From: Actinoallomurus liliacearum
GTDB lineage: Bacteria > Actinomycetota > Actinomycetes > Streptosporangiales > Streptosporangiaceae
Length of the DNA: 64,000 nucleotides
NCBI RefSeq assembly: GCF_039542035.1
Contig: NZ_BAABHJ010000008.1
Span: 496,001-560,000, forward strand
Direction: 5' to 3'
Positions 52,633 through 61,365 of this stretch are shown in pieces (position 1 is the stretch's first letter; every line of letters starts with the position of its first letter). The position numbers were made by a program, and so were the translations under genes. The notes beneath the pieces were generated by a model. That model made no database searches, was not told the origin of the DNA, and saw only the letters and a list, made by a program, of their open reading frames with translations.

Positions 52633-53490
52633 ATGAGCGTTGAGAGCACGCGTGCGGCGAGCGGCAAGGTGTGGTTGATCACGGGGGCTTCCTCCGGGTT
52701 CGGCCGGGCGATCGCCGAGGCGGCGCTGGCCGCCGGCGACACCGTCGTGGCCGCCGCCCGGAGACCGGAGGCGCTGGACGACCTCGTCGCCGCCCACCCG
52801 GACCGGGTGAACGCCGTCCGCCTGGACGTCACCGACACCACGCGGATCTCCGCCGTCGTCGCGGAGGTGCTGCTCTGGTACGGCCGGATCGACGTCCTGG
52901 TCAACAACGCCGGACGCAGCCAGATCGGCGCGGTGGAGGAGACGACCGACCGGGAGTTCCGTGACCTGATGGACGTGCACGTCTTCGGGCCCGCGGCGCT
53001 GGTCCGCGCGGTGCTGCCGCACATGCGCGAGCGGCGGTCCGGCGCGATCGTGCAGCTGAGCTCGATGGGCGGCCAGTTGTCGTTCGCCGGATTCGGGGCG
53101 TACTCGGCGACCAAGTTCGCCCTGGAGGGCATGTCCGAGGCGCTGGCCGAGGAGGTCGCCCCGTACGGGATCAAGGTGCTGATCGTCGAGCCGGGCGCAT
53201 TCCGTACGAGTCTGTTCGGCGGCGCGCTGTACCGGTCCGCGGCCATGGACGCCTACGCCGAGACGGTGGGGCCGACCCGCTCCATGGCGGAGGGAGCGGA
53301 CGGCAAGCAGCCCGGCGACCCGGCCAAGGCCGCCGCCGCCATCCTGACGGCGCTGAACGCGGAGCGGACGCCGCTGCGGCTGCCGCTGGGCAACGACGCG
53401 GTGGACGCGCTCGTCGCGCACGCCGGCGCCGTCCAGCGGGAACTGCGGGAGTGGGAGCCGGTGTCGCGCGGCACCGGCTTCGACTCCTGA
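52633..53490 (+). CDS. Short-chain dehydrogenase/reductase, copy 2
   Basis: 285 aa, the same length as copy 1. TGASSGFG, NNAG, LSSMGG and YSATK are all kept. The first 80 codons after the cofactor motif are almost identical in DNA to copy 1, while the last third differs clearly (EPGAFRTSLFGGALYRSA), so the two may act on different substrates. ATG 52633; weak GAGAG upstream. Both copies end in a related RGTxFDS tail. Confidence 0.93.
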   Translation: MSVESTRAASGKVWLITGASSGFGRAIAEAALAAGDTVVAAARRPEALDDLVAAHPDRVNAVRLDVTDTTRISAVVAEVLLWYGRIDVLVNNAGRSQIGAVEETTDREFRDLMDVHVFGPAALVRAVLPHMRERRSGAIVQLSSMGGQLSFAGFGAYSATKFALEGMSEALAEEVAPYGIKVLIVEPGAFRTSLFGGALYRSAAMDAYAETVGPTRSMAEGADGKQPGDPAKAAAAILTALNAERTPLRLPLGNDAVDALVAHAGAVQRELREWEPVSRGTGFDS

Positions 53491-53551
53491 CCCTGCTCGC
53501 CGGGCGCGGGAAGGGGCGTCCTTCCTTCGGCGGAGTCGCGTTCCGCGGCGG

Positions 53552-54163
53552 TCAGAACAGCGAGGGCGTCAGCATCCACAGCAGCTCGGCGTCCTCGTCC
53601 GCCGACGGGTTGCGCCAGCTCTTCTTCTCCCGGCCGGTGAAGGTCAGGGAGTCCCCGGCCCGCAGCAGGAAGACCTCGCCGTCGAGGGTGATCTCGAACG
53701 AGCCCCGCGTGACATGGATGAACTGCGCGTCCGACCGGGTTCGATAAGGCGGATCCCCGTCCTCCTCGCTGTTGCCGCCCGGCGCCACCGTCGAGTGGAG
53801 CACCTGGATGCTGCGGTTCGGCCGGGGGGTGAGCAGGGAGTCCCGCACCCCGGTGCCGCCGAAGTGCAACGCGGGCCTGCGGTCGGCCGGCACCAGCCCG
53901 GTCTCCTCCTCGTCGAACAGCTCTCCCACCCGGACGCCGAGCACCTCACAGATCCGCAGGAGCGAGGCGACCGACACGTTGGCCCGGTCGCGTTCCACCT
54001 GAGACAGGAAGCCCTTGGTCAGTCCGGTCTCCTGCGCGAGCCGCTCGATCGTCAGATCCCGTTGCCGTCGGGCGCGTCGCAGCCGGTCTCCTATCCGCGG
54101 CCGCGCGGCGGAGGCCGGCTCGGAGCCACGGTCGCCGCGCGGCTCGGATGCGTCGGTGTCCAT
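53552..54163 (-). CDS. XRE-family regulator with C-terminal cupin
   Basis: 203 aa. HTH at residues 24-80 (IGDRLRRARRQRDLTIERLA, GLTKGFLSQVERDRANVSVA, LLRICEVLGV), then a cupin domain near 115-195 (YRTRSDAQFIHVTRGSFEIT, LRAGDSLTF). PuuR/SutR-like regulators of this kind sense small metabolites, often polyamines or antibiotic-related compounds. AGGAGG precedes the ATG at 54163. A small palindrome upstream may be its own site. Confidence 0.93.
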   Translation of the reverse strand: MDTDASEPRGDRGSEPASAARPRIGDRLRRARRQRDLTIERLAQETGLTKGFLSQVERDRANVSVASLLRICEVLGVRVGELFDEEETGLVPADRRPALHFGGTGVRDSLLTPRPNRSIQVLHSTVAPGGNSEEDGDPPYRTRSDAQFIHVTRGSFEITLDGEVFLLRAGDSLTFTGREKKSWRNPSADEDAELLWMLTPSLF

Positions 54164-54190
54164 GGGGAACCTCCTGAGATTGTCCTTGGC

Positions 54191-54201
54191 AAACTTAGTT
54201 T
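54191..54201. promoter_or_regulatory. Palindrome AAACTTAGTTT between XRE-cupin and GNAT genes
   Basis: 11-bp palindrome with central T in the 146-bp divergent region, 28 bp before the XRE-cupin start. Fits an HTH operator, probably autoregulatory. Confidence 0.5.
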
Positions 54202-54309
54202 AGTGTGGGCATACTCTCCGAACGGCTCACCGCCCACCCTCCGGAGCCGCCATGCTCTCTTGGGCGCGGTTCGGAGGCGGCTTCGGAACCTTCCACGAGA
54301 GGAAGAACT

Positions 54310-54822
54310 GTGACGACACCGGCCGACGCCAACGTTCGGATCGAGCCGTGGGCCGAGGGCGACCTCGACCTGCTCCGGCGAATCAACGCCCCCGAGATGA
54401 TGGAGCATCTCGGCGGCCCGGAGAGCGAGGAGAAGATCCTCGCCCGGCACCAGCGTTACCTGAAGCCGGGAGACCACGACTCCGAGGCCATGTTCCGCGT
54501 CGTCGCGCTTCCCGAAGAGGAGGCCGTCGGCAACATCGGTTACTGGGAGCGCGAGTGGCGGGGCGAGACCGTCTACGAGACGGGCTGGAGCATCCTGCCC
54601 GAGTTCAGCGGCCGGGGCCTGGCGACCGCCGCCGGGCGGCTCGTCGTCGAGCGCGCCCGCGCGGAGCGCCGGCACCGGTTCCTGCACGCGTATCCGTCCG
54701 TCGACCACCCGGCGTCCAACGCGATCTGCCGCAAGCTCGGCTTCACGTTGCTGGGGGCCTGCGACTTCGAGTACCCGCCAGGGCACCTCATGCGCTGCAA
54801 CGACTGGCGCCTGGAGCTCTGA
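54310..54822 (+). CDS. GNAT-family N-acetyltransferase
   Basis: 170 aa. Acetyl-CoA-dependent transferase fold: RIEPWAEGDLDLLRRINAPE, GNIGYWEREWRGETVYETGW, FSGRGLATAAGRLVVERARA (acetyl-CoA loop), and HPASNAICRKLGF. Acceptor unknown. GTG 54310 follows GAGGAAG. Confidence 0.9.
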   Translation: MTTPADANVRIEPWAEGDLDLLRRINAPEMMEHLGGPESEEKILARHQRYLKPGDHDSEAMFRVVALPEEEAVGNIGYWEREWRGETVYETGWSILPEFSGRGLATAAGRLVVERARAERRHRFLHAYPSVDHPASNAICRKLGFTLLGACDFEYPPGHLMRCNDWRLEL

Positions 54823-54874
54823 CCCCGGCGGACGCGTCCGGGCCGTGATCGAACATGCGTTTGAAGGCGATGCG

Positions 54875-54880
54875 TAGACT
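54875..54880 (+). promoter_or_regulatory. Leaderless -10 box for AlkB-like gene
   Basis: TAGACT followed by 6 nt and ATG 54887; no ribosome site. Confidence 0.65.
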
Positions 54881-54886
54881 CCTGCT

Positions 54887-55516
54887 ATGACCCGCGCTTT
54901 TCAGGCGTCGCTGCTGGACTCCGACGACGAGATCGGACTGCGCCCGCTCGGTCCGTCGGTGCACCGGACGCCGCTCGACCACGGCGCCTGGATCGACGTG
55001 CGCCGGGGCTGGGTCGCCGGCGCCGACACCCTCTTCGAACGGCTCCAGGACACCGTGCCGTGGCACGCCGAGCGCCGGCACATGTACGACCGGGTCGTCG
55101 ACGTGCCCCGTCTGCTGAAGTTCTACGACGAGGGCGAGACGCTGCCCGACCCGGCGCTCGACGACGCGAAGCGGGCGCTCGACGCGCACTACGCCGCCGA
55201 GCTCGGGGAGCCGTTCCGCACCGCCGGGCTGTGCTTCTACCGCGACGGCCGCGACAGCGTCGCCTGGCACGGCGACACGATCGGGCGCGGCAGCACGCAG
55301 GACACGATGGTGGCCATCGTCTCGGTCGGCGCGCCGCGCGCGCTGACGCTGCGCCCGCGCGGCGGCGGCGAGGCCCTGCGGTTCGAGCTCGGCCACGGCG
55401 ACCTCATCGTGATGGGCGGCAGTTGCCAGCGCACCTGGGAGCACGCCGTGCCGAAGACGACCCGGCCCTGCGGCCCGCGCATCAGCGTCCAGTTCCGACC
55501 GCGCGGCGTCCGCTGA
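54887..55516 (+). CDS. AlkB-like 2-oxoglutarate/Fe(II) dioxygenase
   Basis: 209 aa. AlkB enzymes directly reverse alkyl damage in DNA or RNA by oxidative demethylation. Seen: CFYRDGRDSVAWHGDTIGRG with the metal HxD, then LRPRGGGEALRFELGHGDLI, the metal His in WEHAVPK, and the 2-oxoglutarate Arg pair in RISVQFRPRG. The N-terminal 85 residues are less conserved and contain VPRLLKFYDEGETLPDP. The leaderless start predicts expression without a ribosome site. Confidence 0.92.
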   Translation: MTRAFQASLLDSDDEIGLRPLGPSVHRTPLDHGAWIDVRRGWVAGADTLFERLQDTVPWHAERRHMYDRVVDVPRLLKFYDEGETLPDPALDDAKRALDAHYAAELGEPFRTAGLCFYRDGRDSVAWHGDTIGRGSTQDTMVAIVSVGAPRALTLRPRGGGEALRFELGHGDLIVMGGSCQRTWEHAVPKTTRPCGPRISVQFRPRGVR

Positions 55517-55625
55517 GCCCGGAACCGTCCGCCCCGACCGTCCGTCCTACCTGGTTCGGCGCCCGCGCGAATAGCCGGGCGAATGCGGGACATACTCGGT
55601 GTGTCCCCGACCCTTCGGAGGAGCA

Positions 55626-56048
55626 ATGGCCTGGCTCGGCGCCCTCGTCCTCTTCGTCGGCGCGATTCTGACCTTCGCCGTCGGTGGTGACATCAGGGCC
55701 TTCGACGTCCGCACGTTCGGCGTCGCCGGGATGGTCGTCGGCGGCGTCCTGCTCGTCCTCGGCATCCTGCGGCTGCGTCGCCGTCCCCGGGCGGCCGGGC
55801 GGCGCTCTCCCGCCCGTGGCCTCCGGGCCGGGGTGCAGGCGCGGGTGCAGGACCGGGTGTACCGGACGAGCAAGGGCAAGATCATCGCGATGATCGCCGT
55901 GGTCATCTACATCCTCTCGCCCATCGACCTGATCCCGGATGTGTTCCTGCCGTTCGGGATCGTCGACGACGCGACGGCCTTCACCTGGCTGCTGTTCGCG
56001 ATCGGCCAGGAGGTCTCCCGCAAGCGCCGCAGCACGCTCAGCCCGTGA
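55626..56048 (+). CDS. YkvA-family (DUF1232) membrane protein
   Basis: 140 aa. Two spans near the start (AWLGALVLFVGAILTFAVGG; GMVVGGVLLVLGILRL), a basic loop, then the DUF1232 core: KIIAMIAVVIYILSPIDLIP, DVFLPFGIVDDATAFTWLLF. Function unknown. ATG 55626 has GGAGGA 2-5 nt upstream. Confidence 0.9.
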   Translation: MAWLGALVLFVGAILTFAVGGDIRAFDVRTFGVAGMVVGGVLLVLGILRLRRRPRAAGRRSPARGLRAGVQARVQDRVYRTSKGKIIAMIAVVIYILSPIDLIPDVFLPFGIVDDATAFTWLLFAIGQEVSRKRRSTLSP

Positions 56049-56112
56049 GCCCCGCAGCGCCCTCAACCCGTGAGCGCCACGGCACGCTCAGCTCGTAAGC
56101 GCCGGAGCACGC

Positions 56113-57063
56113 TCAGCCCGTGAGTGCCGCGCGGGCGGACGACGCGTCCGCGCGGTACCGCCCGGGCGCGGTCGCGAACTCGCGCTTGAACGCCCGCGCG
56201 AACGCGAACTCCGAGGTGTAACCGGTGCGCTCGGCGACCGCGCGCAGCGGAAGGTCGGTCTCCCGCAGCAGTCTCGCCGCGATCGTCATCCGCCACCACG
56301 TGAGGTAGCCCAGCGGCGGCGCGCCGACCATGCTCGTGAAACGCCGGGCGAAGGCCGCTCTGGACAGACCGCCCTGAGCGGCCAGCGACTCGACCGTCCA
56401 GGGCCGGGCCGGGTCGTCGTGGACGGCCCGCAGCGCGGCCGCGACGGCGGGGTCGCGGAGCGCGGCGCCCCAGCCGGTGGTCACGTGATCGGGCCGGTCC
56501 TCGTAGAACGCGCGGAGCATGTACAGCAGGAGCAGGTCGAGCAGGCCGGCCAGGGCGGCGTCCCCACCGGGCCGGGGCCGGGTGCTCAGCTCGTGGCCGA
56601 GCAGCTCGATCGCGCCGCGTAGTGCGGGATGCCGGCCGACACGGGCGGGCAGGTGGACGACGTCGGGCAGTTCGGTCAGCAGCGGGTGGGCGCGGGAGTG
56701 GTCGAGGCGATAGGCCCCGCACAGCATCTCGGTCCGGGCGTTCGCCGCGTCCGCGTCGACGGGCAGTGCGGCGCGGCCGCGTGCGAGGTCGTCGTACGTG
56801 AGGCGGACGTCGGTCAGCGGCCGCGACGGTGAGTCGGCGAGGCCGTGGCCGAGCTCGCGCGGCAGGAACACCACGTCGCCGATGCCCAGGGCCAGGGGCT
56901 CGCCGCGCGCGGGGATCAGCCAGCAGGAGCCCTGCAGGATGACGTGGAACCCGGCGCCCTCCTGCGGCCGGAACCGGACCCCCCACGGCGGGCGCAGCCG
57001 CGTACGGGACGAGTGCGGCCGGCCGGTGCGCATCACCGCGACGGCGTCGCTCAGCACATCCAT
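56113..57063 (-). CDS. AraC-family regulator with cupin-type N-terminus
   Basis: 316 aa. Residues 25-100 form a cupin sensor (WGVRFRPQEGAGFHVILQGS, LALGIGDVVFLPRELGH). The C-terminal pair of HTH motifs: WTVESLAAQGGLSRAAFARR and LPLRAVAERTGYTSEFAFAR, with AFKREFATAPGRYR. Likely regulates the divergent oxidoreductase gene at 57218. The ATG at 57063 has TACGGT 6 nt upstream (leaderless). Confidence 0.93.
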   Translation of the reverse strand: MDVLSDAVAVMRTGRPHSSRTRLRPPWGVRFRPQEGAGFHVILQGSCWLIPARGEPLALGIGDVVFLPRELGHGLADSPSRPLTDVRLTYDDLARGRAALPVDADAANARTEMLCGAYRLDHSRAHPLLTELPDVVHLPARVGRHPALRGAIELLGHELSTRPRPGGDAALAGLLDLLLLYMLRAFYEDRPDHVTTGWGAALRDPAVAAALRAVHDDPARPWTVESLAAQGGLSRAAFARRFTSMVGAPPLGYLTWWRMTIAARLLRETDLPLRAVAERTGYTSEFAFARAFKREFATAPGRYRADASSARAALTG

Positions 57064-57069
57064 GCACCG

Positions 57070-57075
57070 ACCGTA
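57070..57075 (-). promoter_or_regulatory. Leaderless -10 box for araC-type gene
   Basis: TACGGT followed by 6 nt and ATG 57063. Confidence 0.6.
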
Positions 57076-57217
57076 CGCCCTGATCGGTTCCGGCGAGACG
57101 ATCGGGTATGGAATGCGGACGTACGGGCATGGGACGGCCTTCTCGCGAGTCCTAACGTCATTCCCGACAGAGGTCGCGGACGTACCGCGACCCGTCATGG
57201 ATCTCGGGGAGGACGAG

Positions 57218-58288
57218 ATGAGGATCGCCGTGTACGGGGCGAGCGGATTCACCGGCGGGCTGGCCGTGGCCGAGGTGCGCCGCCGCGGTTTCACTCCGGT
57301 GCTGGTCGGCCGGGACGAGGAGCGGCTGCGCAAGGCGGCCGTGGCGGCCGGGGCGGCGGACGCGGAGGTTCGCGTCGCCACGCTGGACGCGCCGGGTGCG
57401 CTCGCCGGCGCGTTCGCCGACTGCGACGCGGTGGTCAACTGCGCCGGGCCGTTCACGTCGTGGGGTGAGCCGGTGATCCGCGCCGCCATCGCCGCGGGCC
57501 GGCACTACGTCGACACCTCCGGCGAGCAGCGGTACATCAAGCGGATCCTGGACACCTACGGCGCCGAGGCCGAGGCCGCCGGCGTGGCGGTCGTTCCGGG
57601 CCTGGCCGACGACGGCGGGCCCGGCGACCTCATCGCCCACCTGACGGCGGGACGGCTGCCGGCGGTGGAGGAGCTGGTCGTCGCGGACCTGCGGCAGCCC
57701 GGTGGCGCCTCTCGCGGTACCGCTCGGAGCATGGCGTTCGTCGAAGAACCACTCGACTACGTGGACGGCGCGTGGATCCCCGCCGCCGACCACGGCCCCG
57801 CGTCACTCGGCGTGCCCGGCTCGGACGAGGAGGTGCCGGTCGCCCTGTTCGGGCTGCCCGGCGTGGCCACCGTGCCGCGCCACGTGCCCGCACGCCGGGT
57901 CCGGAGCGTCATCCGGGCCGACGTGGCGGCGCTCTTCCTCGGCCTGACGCCGGACGTCGTGGAGAGCGTCCCGGAAGTCCTGGACGACGAGGCCCGGCGC
58001 GCCGGGCGATGGCTGATGGCGGCCCGAGCCGACGACGGCCGGGGCGGCCGCGCCGAGGGGTGGGTCACCGGCCCCGACCCGTACGGCCTGACCGCGGTGA
58101 TCGCCGTCGAGGGCGCCCGGCGGCTCGCCGCGGACGAGGGACGCGCCGGGGCCACCGGGCAGGGCCGGGCGGGGGTGTTGACGCCCGCCCAGGCGTTCGA
58201 CCCGGCGGACTTCCTCGACTTCCTCGCCCCGCACGATGTCACCTGGCAGGTCTCGGCGGTGCCGGGTCAGGGGACGACGACGCGGTAG
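57218..58288 (+). CDS. Saccharopine dehydrogenase-like oxidoreductase
   Basis: 356 aa. N-terminal Rossmann MRIAVYGASGFTGGLAVAEV, VNCAGPFTSWGEPVIRAAIA, HYVDTSGEQRYIKRILDTYG, VPGLADDGGPGDLIAHL. These are typical of the saccharopine dehydrogenase / trans-acting enoyl reductase group. Substrate unknown. ATG 57218 follows GGGGAGGA. The 3' end overlaps the convergent phosphoesterase gene by 22 bp. Confidence 0.9.
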   Translation: MRIAVYGASGFTGGLAVAEVRRRGFTPVLVGRDEERLRKAAVAAGAADAEVRVATLDAPGALAGAFADCDAVVNCAGPFTSWGEPVIRAAIAAGRHYVDTSGEQRYIKRILDTYGAEAEAAGVAVVPGLADDGGPGDLIAHLTAGRLPAVEELVVADLRQPGGASRGTARSMAFVEEPLDYVDGAWIPAADHGPASLGVPGSDEEVPVALFGLPGVATVPRHVPARRVRSVIRADVAALFLGLTPDVVESVPEVLDDEARRAGRWLMAARADDGRGGRAEGWVTGPDPYGLTAVIAVEGARRLAADEGRAGATGQGRAGVLTPAQAFDPADFLDFLAPHDVTWQVSAVPGQGTTTR

Positions 58289-59025
58289 TGGGTGGTCAGG
58301 CGCCCGTCATCGTCGAGGACGTGGAAGGCGAACGCGGGCGGGATCTCATGGTCGACGAGACCGTCCGTGCCCGCCGTACCCGTCTCCCAGGGCAGCCGGA
58401 CGGTCGAGACGACGCCCGGCGCGACCACCAGCGGCCGACCGGCGAACGTCGTCGCCGCGGGCGTGTGGGCGTGGCCGCAGACGATGGCGGCGACGTTCGG
58501 GTGGCGGGTGACGAGCGCGGCGAGCCGGTCCTCGCCGAACTGCCGGATCCCGTCGATGTACGGGACGTGCAGCACGACCGGCGGATGGTGGAACGCGACC
58601 AGGACGGGCATGGTGGGCGGTGTCTCGGCGAGCACCGCCTCCAGCCAGGTCAGGGTCTCCTCGTCGAGGCGGCCGTCGTCCCGGCCGGGGATCGACGAGT
58701 CGCACAGCGCGAAGACGGCGCCCGGTGCGCGGTGCACCCGGTTGATCGGCACGTCGGCGGCCGGCTCGCCGAGCAGCGCCGTACGGAACGCCGCGCGTAC
58801 GTCGTGGTTGCCCGGACACGTGAGCACCGGGTGCCGGGAGGCCAGGAGCCCGCGCGCCTCCTCGTACTCGGCCGGTAGCCCGTGGTCGGCGATGTCGCCG
58901 GTGACCAGGACGGCGTCCAGGTCGTACGGCAGCCGGTCGAGGTGGGCGAGGGCGGCGCGCGTCCGCGCCGCCGCGCGCGGGCCGCCGTCGAGGTGCGTGT
59001 CACTGAGGTGCGCAAAGACGATCAC
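58267..59025 (-). CDS. Metallophosphoesterase (CpdA/3',5'-cyclic-AMP phosphodiesterase-like)
   Basis: 252 aa calcineurin-like phosphoesterase with all metal motifs: HLSDTHLDGG, LVTGDIADHG, CPGNHDVRAAF, FHHPPVVLH, and CGHAHTPAATTFAG. This set, with the GNHD and GHxH motifs, is that of CpdA-type phosphodiesterases that hydrolyse cyclic nucleotides. It could lower cAMP sensed by the cyclic-nucleotide-domain kinase at 33519, but no link is shown. GTG 59025 is preceded by TACGTT with 6 nt between, so leaderless. Confidence 0.93.
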   Translation of the reverse strand: MIVFAHLSDTHLDGGPRAAARTRAALAHLDRLPYDLDAVLVTGDIADHGLPAEYEEARGLLASRHPVLTCPGNHDVRAAFRTALLGEPAADVPINRVHRAPGAVFALCDSSIPGRDDGRLDEETLTWLEAVLAETPPTMPVLVAFHHPPVVLHVPYIDGIRQFGEDRLAALVTRHPNVAAIVCGHAHTPAATTFAGRPLVVAPGVVSTVRLPWETGTAGTDGLVDHEIPPAFAFHVLDDDGRLTTHYRVVVP

Positions 59026-59031
59026 ACGGCG

Positions 59032-59037
59032 AACGTA
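59032..59037 (-). promoter_or_regulatory. Leaderless -10 box for phosphoesterase gene
   Basis: TACGTT followed by 6 nt and GTG 59025. Confidence 0.6.
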
Positions 59038-59158
59038 CGGCGTGGGCGGGAGCGGGTTAAGGGCCACTCGGCCCCGACCGCCGCCGACCACCTGGCCCGG
59101 CCCCGCACCGCCGTCCGCCGGCCTGGACGCGCCCACCTGTCACGCGGCGGCGGGGGCG

Positions 59159-60199
59159 TCAGCCGGAGGCGGTCGTGTAGCTCACCGGCGTGTAGGCCGG
59201 GCCGCAGGTGCTCGCGCAGGGGAGCGAGAACGCGTAGACGCGGCCGCCGCCGACCAGGGCGTCGGAGGCGTCGACGACCCGGATCCGGTAGTCCCGCCCG
59301 CCGGTCGCGGTCGGGGCGATGACGTACGCCTGGCCCATGTCGCCGTCCATGGTGGCGTTCCGCCACGAACTCCCGTCGTAGTACTGCACGCCGTGGATGC
59401 CGTTCGGCAGATGGGAGACGGCGATGACGGGCCACCAGACCTGGGCGTTCTGCAGGAAACCGATCTTCATGTCGCCGCTGTAGCCGGGCGCGGGCACGAA
59501 CTGCCAGCTGATGTGCCGGTTGTTCCAGTGGTTCGGGTACATGTCGCCGACCGGGGCGCCGTTCTTGACGAACCGGTTGAGCGACGCCTGCGACAGGTCG
59601 AGGTGGTACGGGTCGTCGCGGCACCAGGCGTTGCCGTCGGCGCAACTGTCGGCCACCAGCATGGTCAGCGTCGCGCCGTCATAGGTGTCGGCGGTCCACG
59701 AGCCGTTCCGGCAGAAGGGCTGGTTCGGCGCTCCGTCGTTGACGCCGGTGCAGTAGTCGCCGATCGTGACCTGCACGTAGCGGCCGCAGTTCTGGCCGTT
59801 GGCGAAGATGCCCATCCGGGCGGCGTCCGCCGCCGGAATCGGGCGCGGGTAGCCGTTGTAGTCGTGTGGCGTGTTGAAGACATTGAGTGCGACGAAGTCC
59901 TGGCTGTCCAGGTTCGCCTGGGGCAGCCCGCATCCGCCGTACGGCGAGCCGAGCCCGGTGAACCACGTCGCGTTGCCGGTGACCGGGGACGACGCCGCCG
60001 GCGCCGCCCCGCCGACGACCCCCGAGGCGACCGCCCCGGAGACGACCGGCCGACCGGCGGCTCTGGAGGCGACCGGCCCGCCGGACGGTGTCCGGCCGGC
60101 GGCGAGTGCGTGCGATCCCGCCGGGGACGCGCAGGCGAACGCCAGCGCGCTCAGCACCGTCAGCGACGTACGCAGTCGCGCGCGGTTCCGCTCGGGCAT
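59159..60199 (-). CDS. Secreted bacterial expansin (DPBB and CBM63-like domains)
   Basis: 346 aa. Signal peptide (residues 1-34), an Ala/Val/Gly-rich linker to about 75, then a double-psi beta-barrel (NATWFTGLGSPYGGCGLPQA, VADSCADGNAWCRDDPYHLD, LSQASLNRF) with the Asp of HLDLS, and a C-terminal beta-sandwich like CBM63 (AQVWWPVIAVSHLPNGIHGV, YYDGSSWRNATMDGDMGQAY). Expansins loosen plant cell walls without hydrolysis and aid colonisation. Paired Cys suggest disulfides outside the cell. ATG 60199 has TGGAGG upstream. It lies 15 bp after the pectinesterase gene, so they are almost certainly one operon. Confidence 0.9.
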   Translation of the reverse strand: MPERNRARLRTSLTVLSALAFACASPAGSHALAAGRTPSGGPVASRAAGRPVVSGAVASGVVGGAAPAASSPVTGNATWFTGLGSPYGGCGLPQANLDSQDFVALNVFNTPHDYNGYPRPIPAADAARMGIFANGQNCGRYVQVTIGDYCTGVNDGAPNQPFCRNGSWTADTYDGATLTMLVADSCADGNAWCRDDPYHLDLSQASLNRFVKNGAPVGDMYPNHWNNRHISWQFVPAPGYSGDMKIGFLQNAQVWWPVIAVSHLPNGIHGVQYYDGSSWRNATMDGDMGQAYVIAPTATGGRDYRIRVVDASDALVGGGRVYAFSLPCASTCGPAYTPVSYTTASG

Positions 60200-60214
60200 C
60201 TCGGCCTCCAGGGG

Positions 60215-61234
60215 TCAGAACACCGGGTTCCAGCCGTCCGAGCCGGCCAGGTAGGCGTTGGGGGTGTAGGAGGGCGCCTGGGAGGCGCTGAGCTGGGGCC
60301 GATTCGCGTTGACCGCCGCGCCGGCGCCCGTGTTCGCGTACTCGGAGAACCGCGCGCTCCGCCACGAGAAGCCCGACATGTCCGTCCAGGGGTCGTCCCG
60401 GATGTGCGCGCCGAGCGTGCACTCGCGGAACAGCACCTGCCCCACCGCGTGCGCGTCGCCCGACGGGTGCCAGGGACGGCCCAGGTAGACCGACTTGGCC
60501 TGCGCGTCGCTGGTCAGCGTCGAGCGGTAGAAGAGCAGGCCGTACGGGTTGGTGTCGGTGGTGGCCGCCGCCGTGACGTACCCGTTGTTGGTCGAGGAGC
60601 CGCGGCTCAGCGAGTGGATCTCCGTACGGTCGAACACCGCGGTTCCCCGGCCGAAGATGAAGTCGACGTCGCCCTCGACGTAGGACTTGCGGATGTAGGA
60701 CCGGCCGACGGTGCCCGTGCCCGCCGTCCACAGCAGCAGCGTGTCCTGGTTGCCGAGGACGCGGACGTTGTTCAGCACGGCCCGGTCCGCGTTCAGGTCC
60801 AGGGCGACCGCCTGCGAGCTTCCGTTCTTCGCCTCGTCGTAGTCGTTGGCGAAGGTGAGGTTCTCGGCGCGGAAGTCGTTCGCGGACACGGCGACGGTCG
60901 CGCTGCCCTGCGTGCCGTACGTGCTCGCCGGGTGGTTCTCGACGATGACGACCTGGTCGCGGCCGGACCCGACGCCCTTGAGCGTGACGTGCGTCTTGGC
61001 CGACGGGATCGAGACGGTCCCCCGGTACGTGCCCGGCTTGACGTCGATCTCGTAGCCGCTGCCGCCTGCGGGGGCGGCGTTGACGGCGGCCTGCACGGTG
61101 GTGAAGTTCCCGCTGCCGTCCGTGGCCACGGTGACGACCGTGGCCGCCGACACCGGGCCGCCGTACGACGCGACCGCCGTCAACGCCAGCGACACGACGA
61201 CCCCCACTGCACCGACGCGTCGCATCTGGGACAT
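60215..61234 (-). CDS. Secreted pectin methylesterase (carbohydrate esterase family 8)
   Basis: 339 aa. Signal peptide (residues 1-28), then the right-handed beta-helix: NFTTVQAAVNAAP, VAVSANDFRAENLTFAN, SQAVALDLNADRAVLNNVRV, GNQDTLLLW (catalytic Asp), GDVDFIFGRGTAVFDR (second Asp), and YLGRPWHPSG (catalytic Arg). It removes methyl esters from homogalacturonan. ATG 61234 follows GGGAGG with 4 nt spacing. It is upstream of the expansin in the same operon, which implies life on plant material. A MarR gene lies upstream on the same strand. Confidence 0.94.
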   Translation of the reverse strand: MSQMRRVGAVGVVVSLALTAVASYGGPVSAATVVTVATDGSGNFTTVQAAVNAAPAGGSGYEIDVKPGTYRGTVSIPSAKTHVTLKGVGSGRDQVVIVENHPASTYGTQGSATVAVSANDFRAENLTFANDYDEAKNGSSQAVALDLNADRAVLNNVRVLGNQDTLLLWTAGTGTVGRSYIRKSYVEGDVDFIFGRGTAVFDRTEIHSLSRGSSTNNGYVTAAATTDTNPYGLLFYRSTLTSDAQAKSVYLGRPWHPSGDAHAVGQVLFRECTLGAHIRDDPWTDMSGFSWRSARFSEYANTGAGAAVNANRPQLSASQAPSYTPNAYLAGSDGWNPVF

Positions 61235-61365
61235 CCCGCCTCCCGAGAGTCGACCGGGTGAGCGTGGCCCGGTCAGGAGCAGGTTCCGGTCCCTGGAACG
61301 TCGCGTCAAAGCCGGGCCGCGCACCGGGGTCGGCCGACACGGCCGCCTCCGTACGCCGCCGCAGG

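Noticed and set aside
54788..55444. 218-codon minus-strand frame opposite the AlkB-like gene
   Set aside because: The plus strand carries HxD, the distal His and the Arg pair of AlkB; the minus frame has no ribosome site.
58292..61261. 989-codon plus-strand frame opposite phosphoesterase, expansin and pectinesterase
   Set aside because: All three minus-strand genes have signal peptides or catalytic motifs and ribosome sites; the long frame has none.
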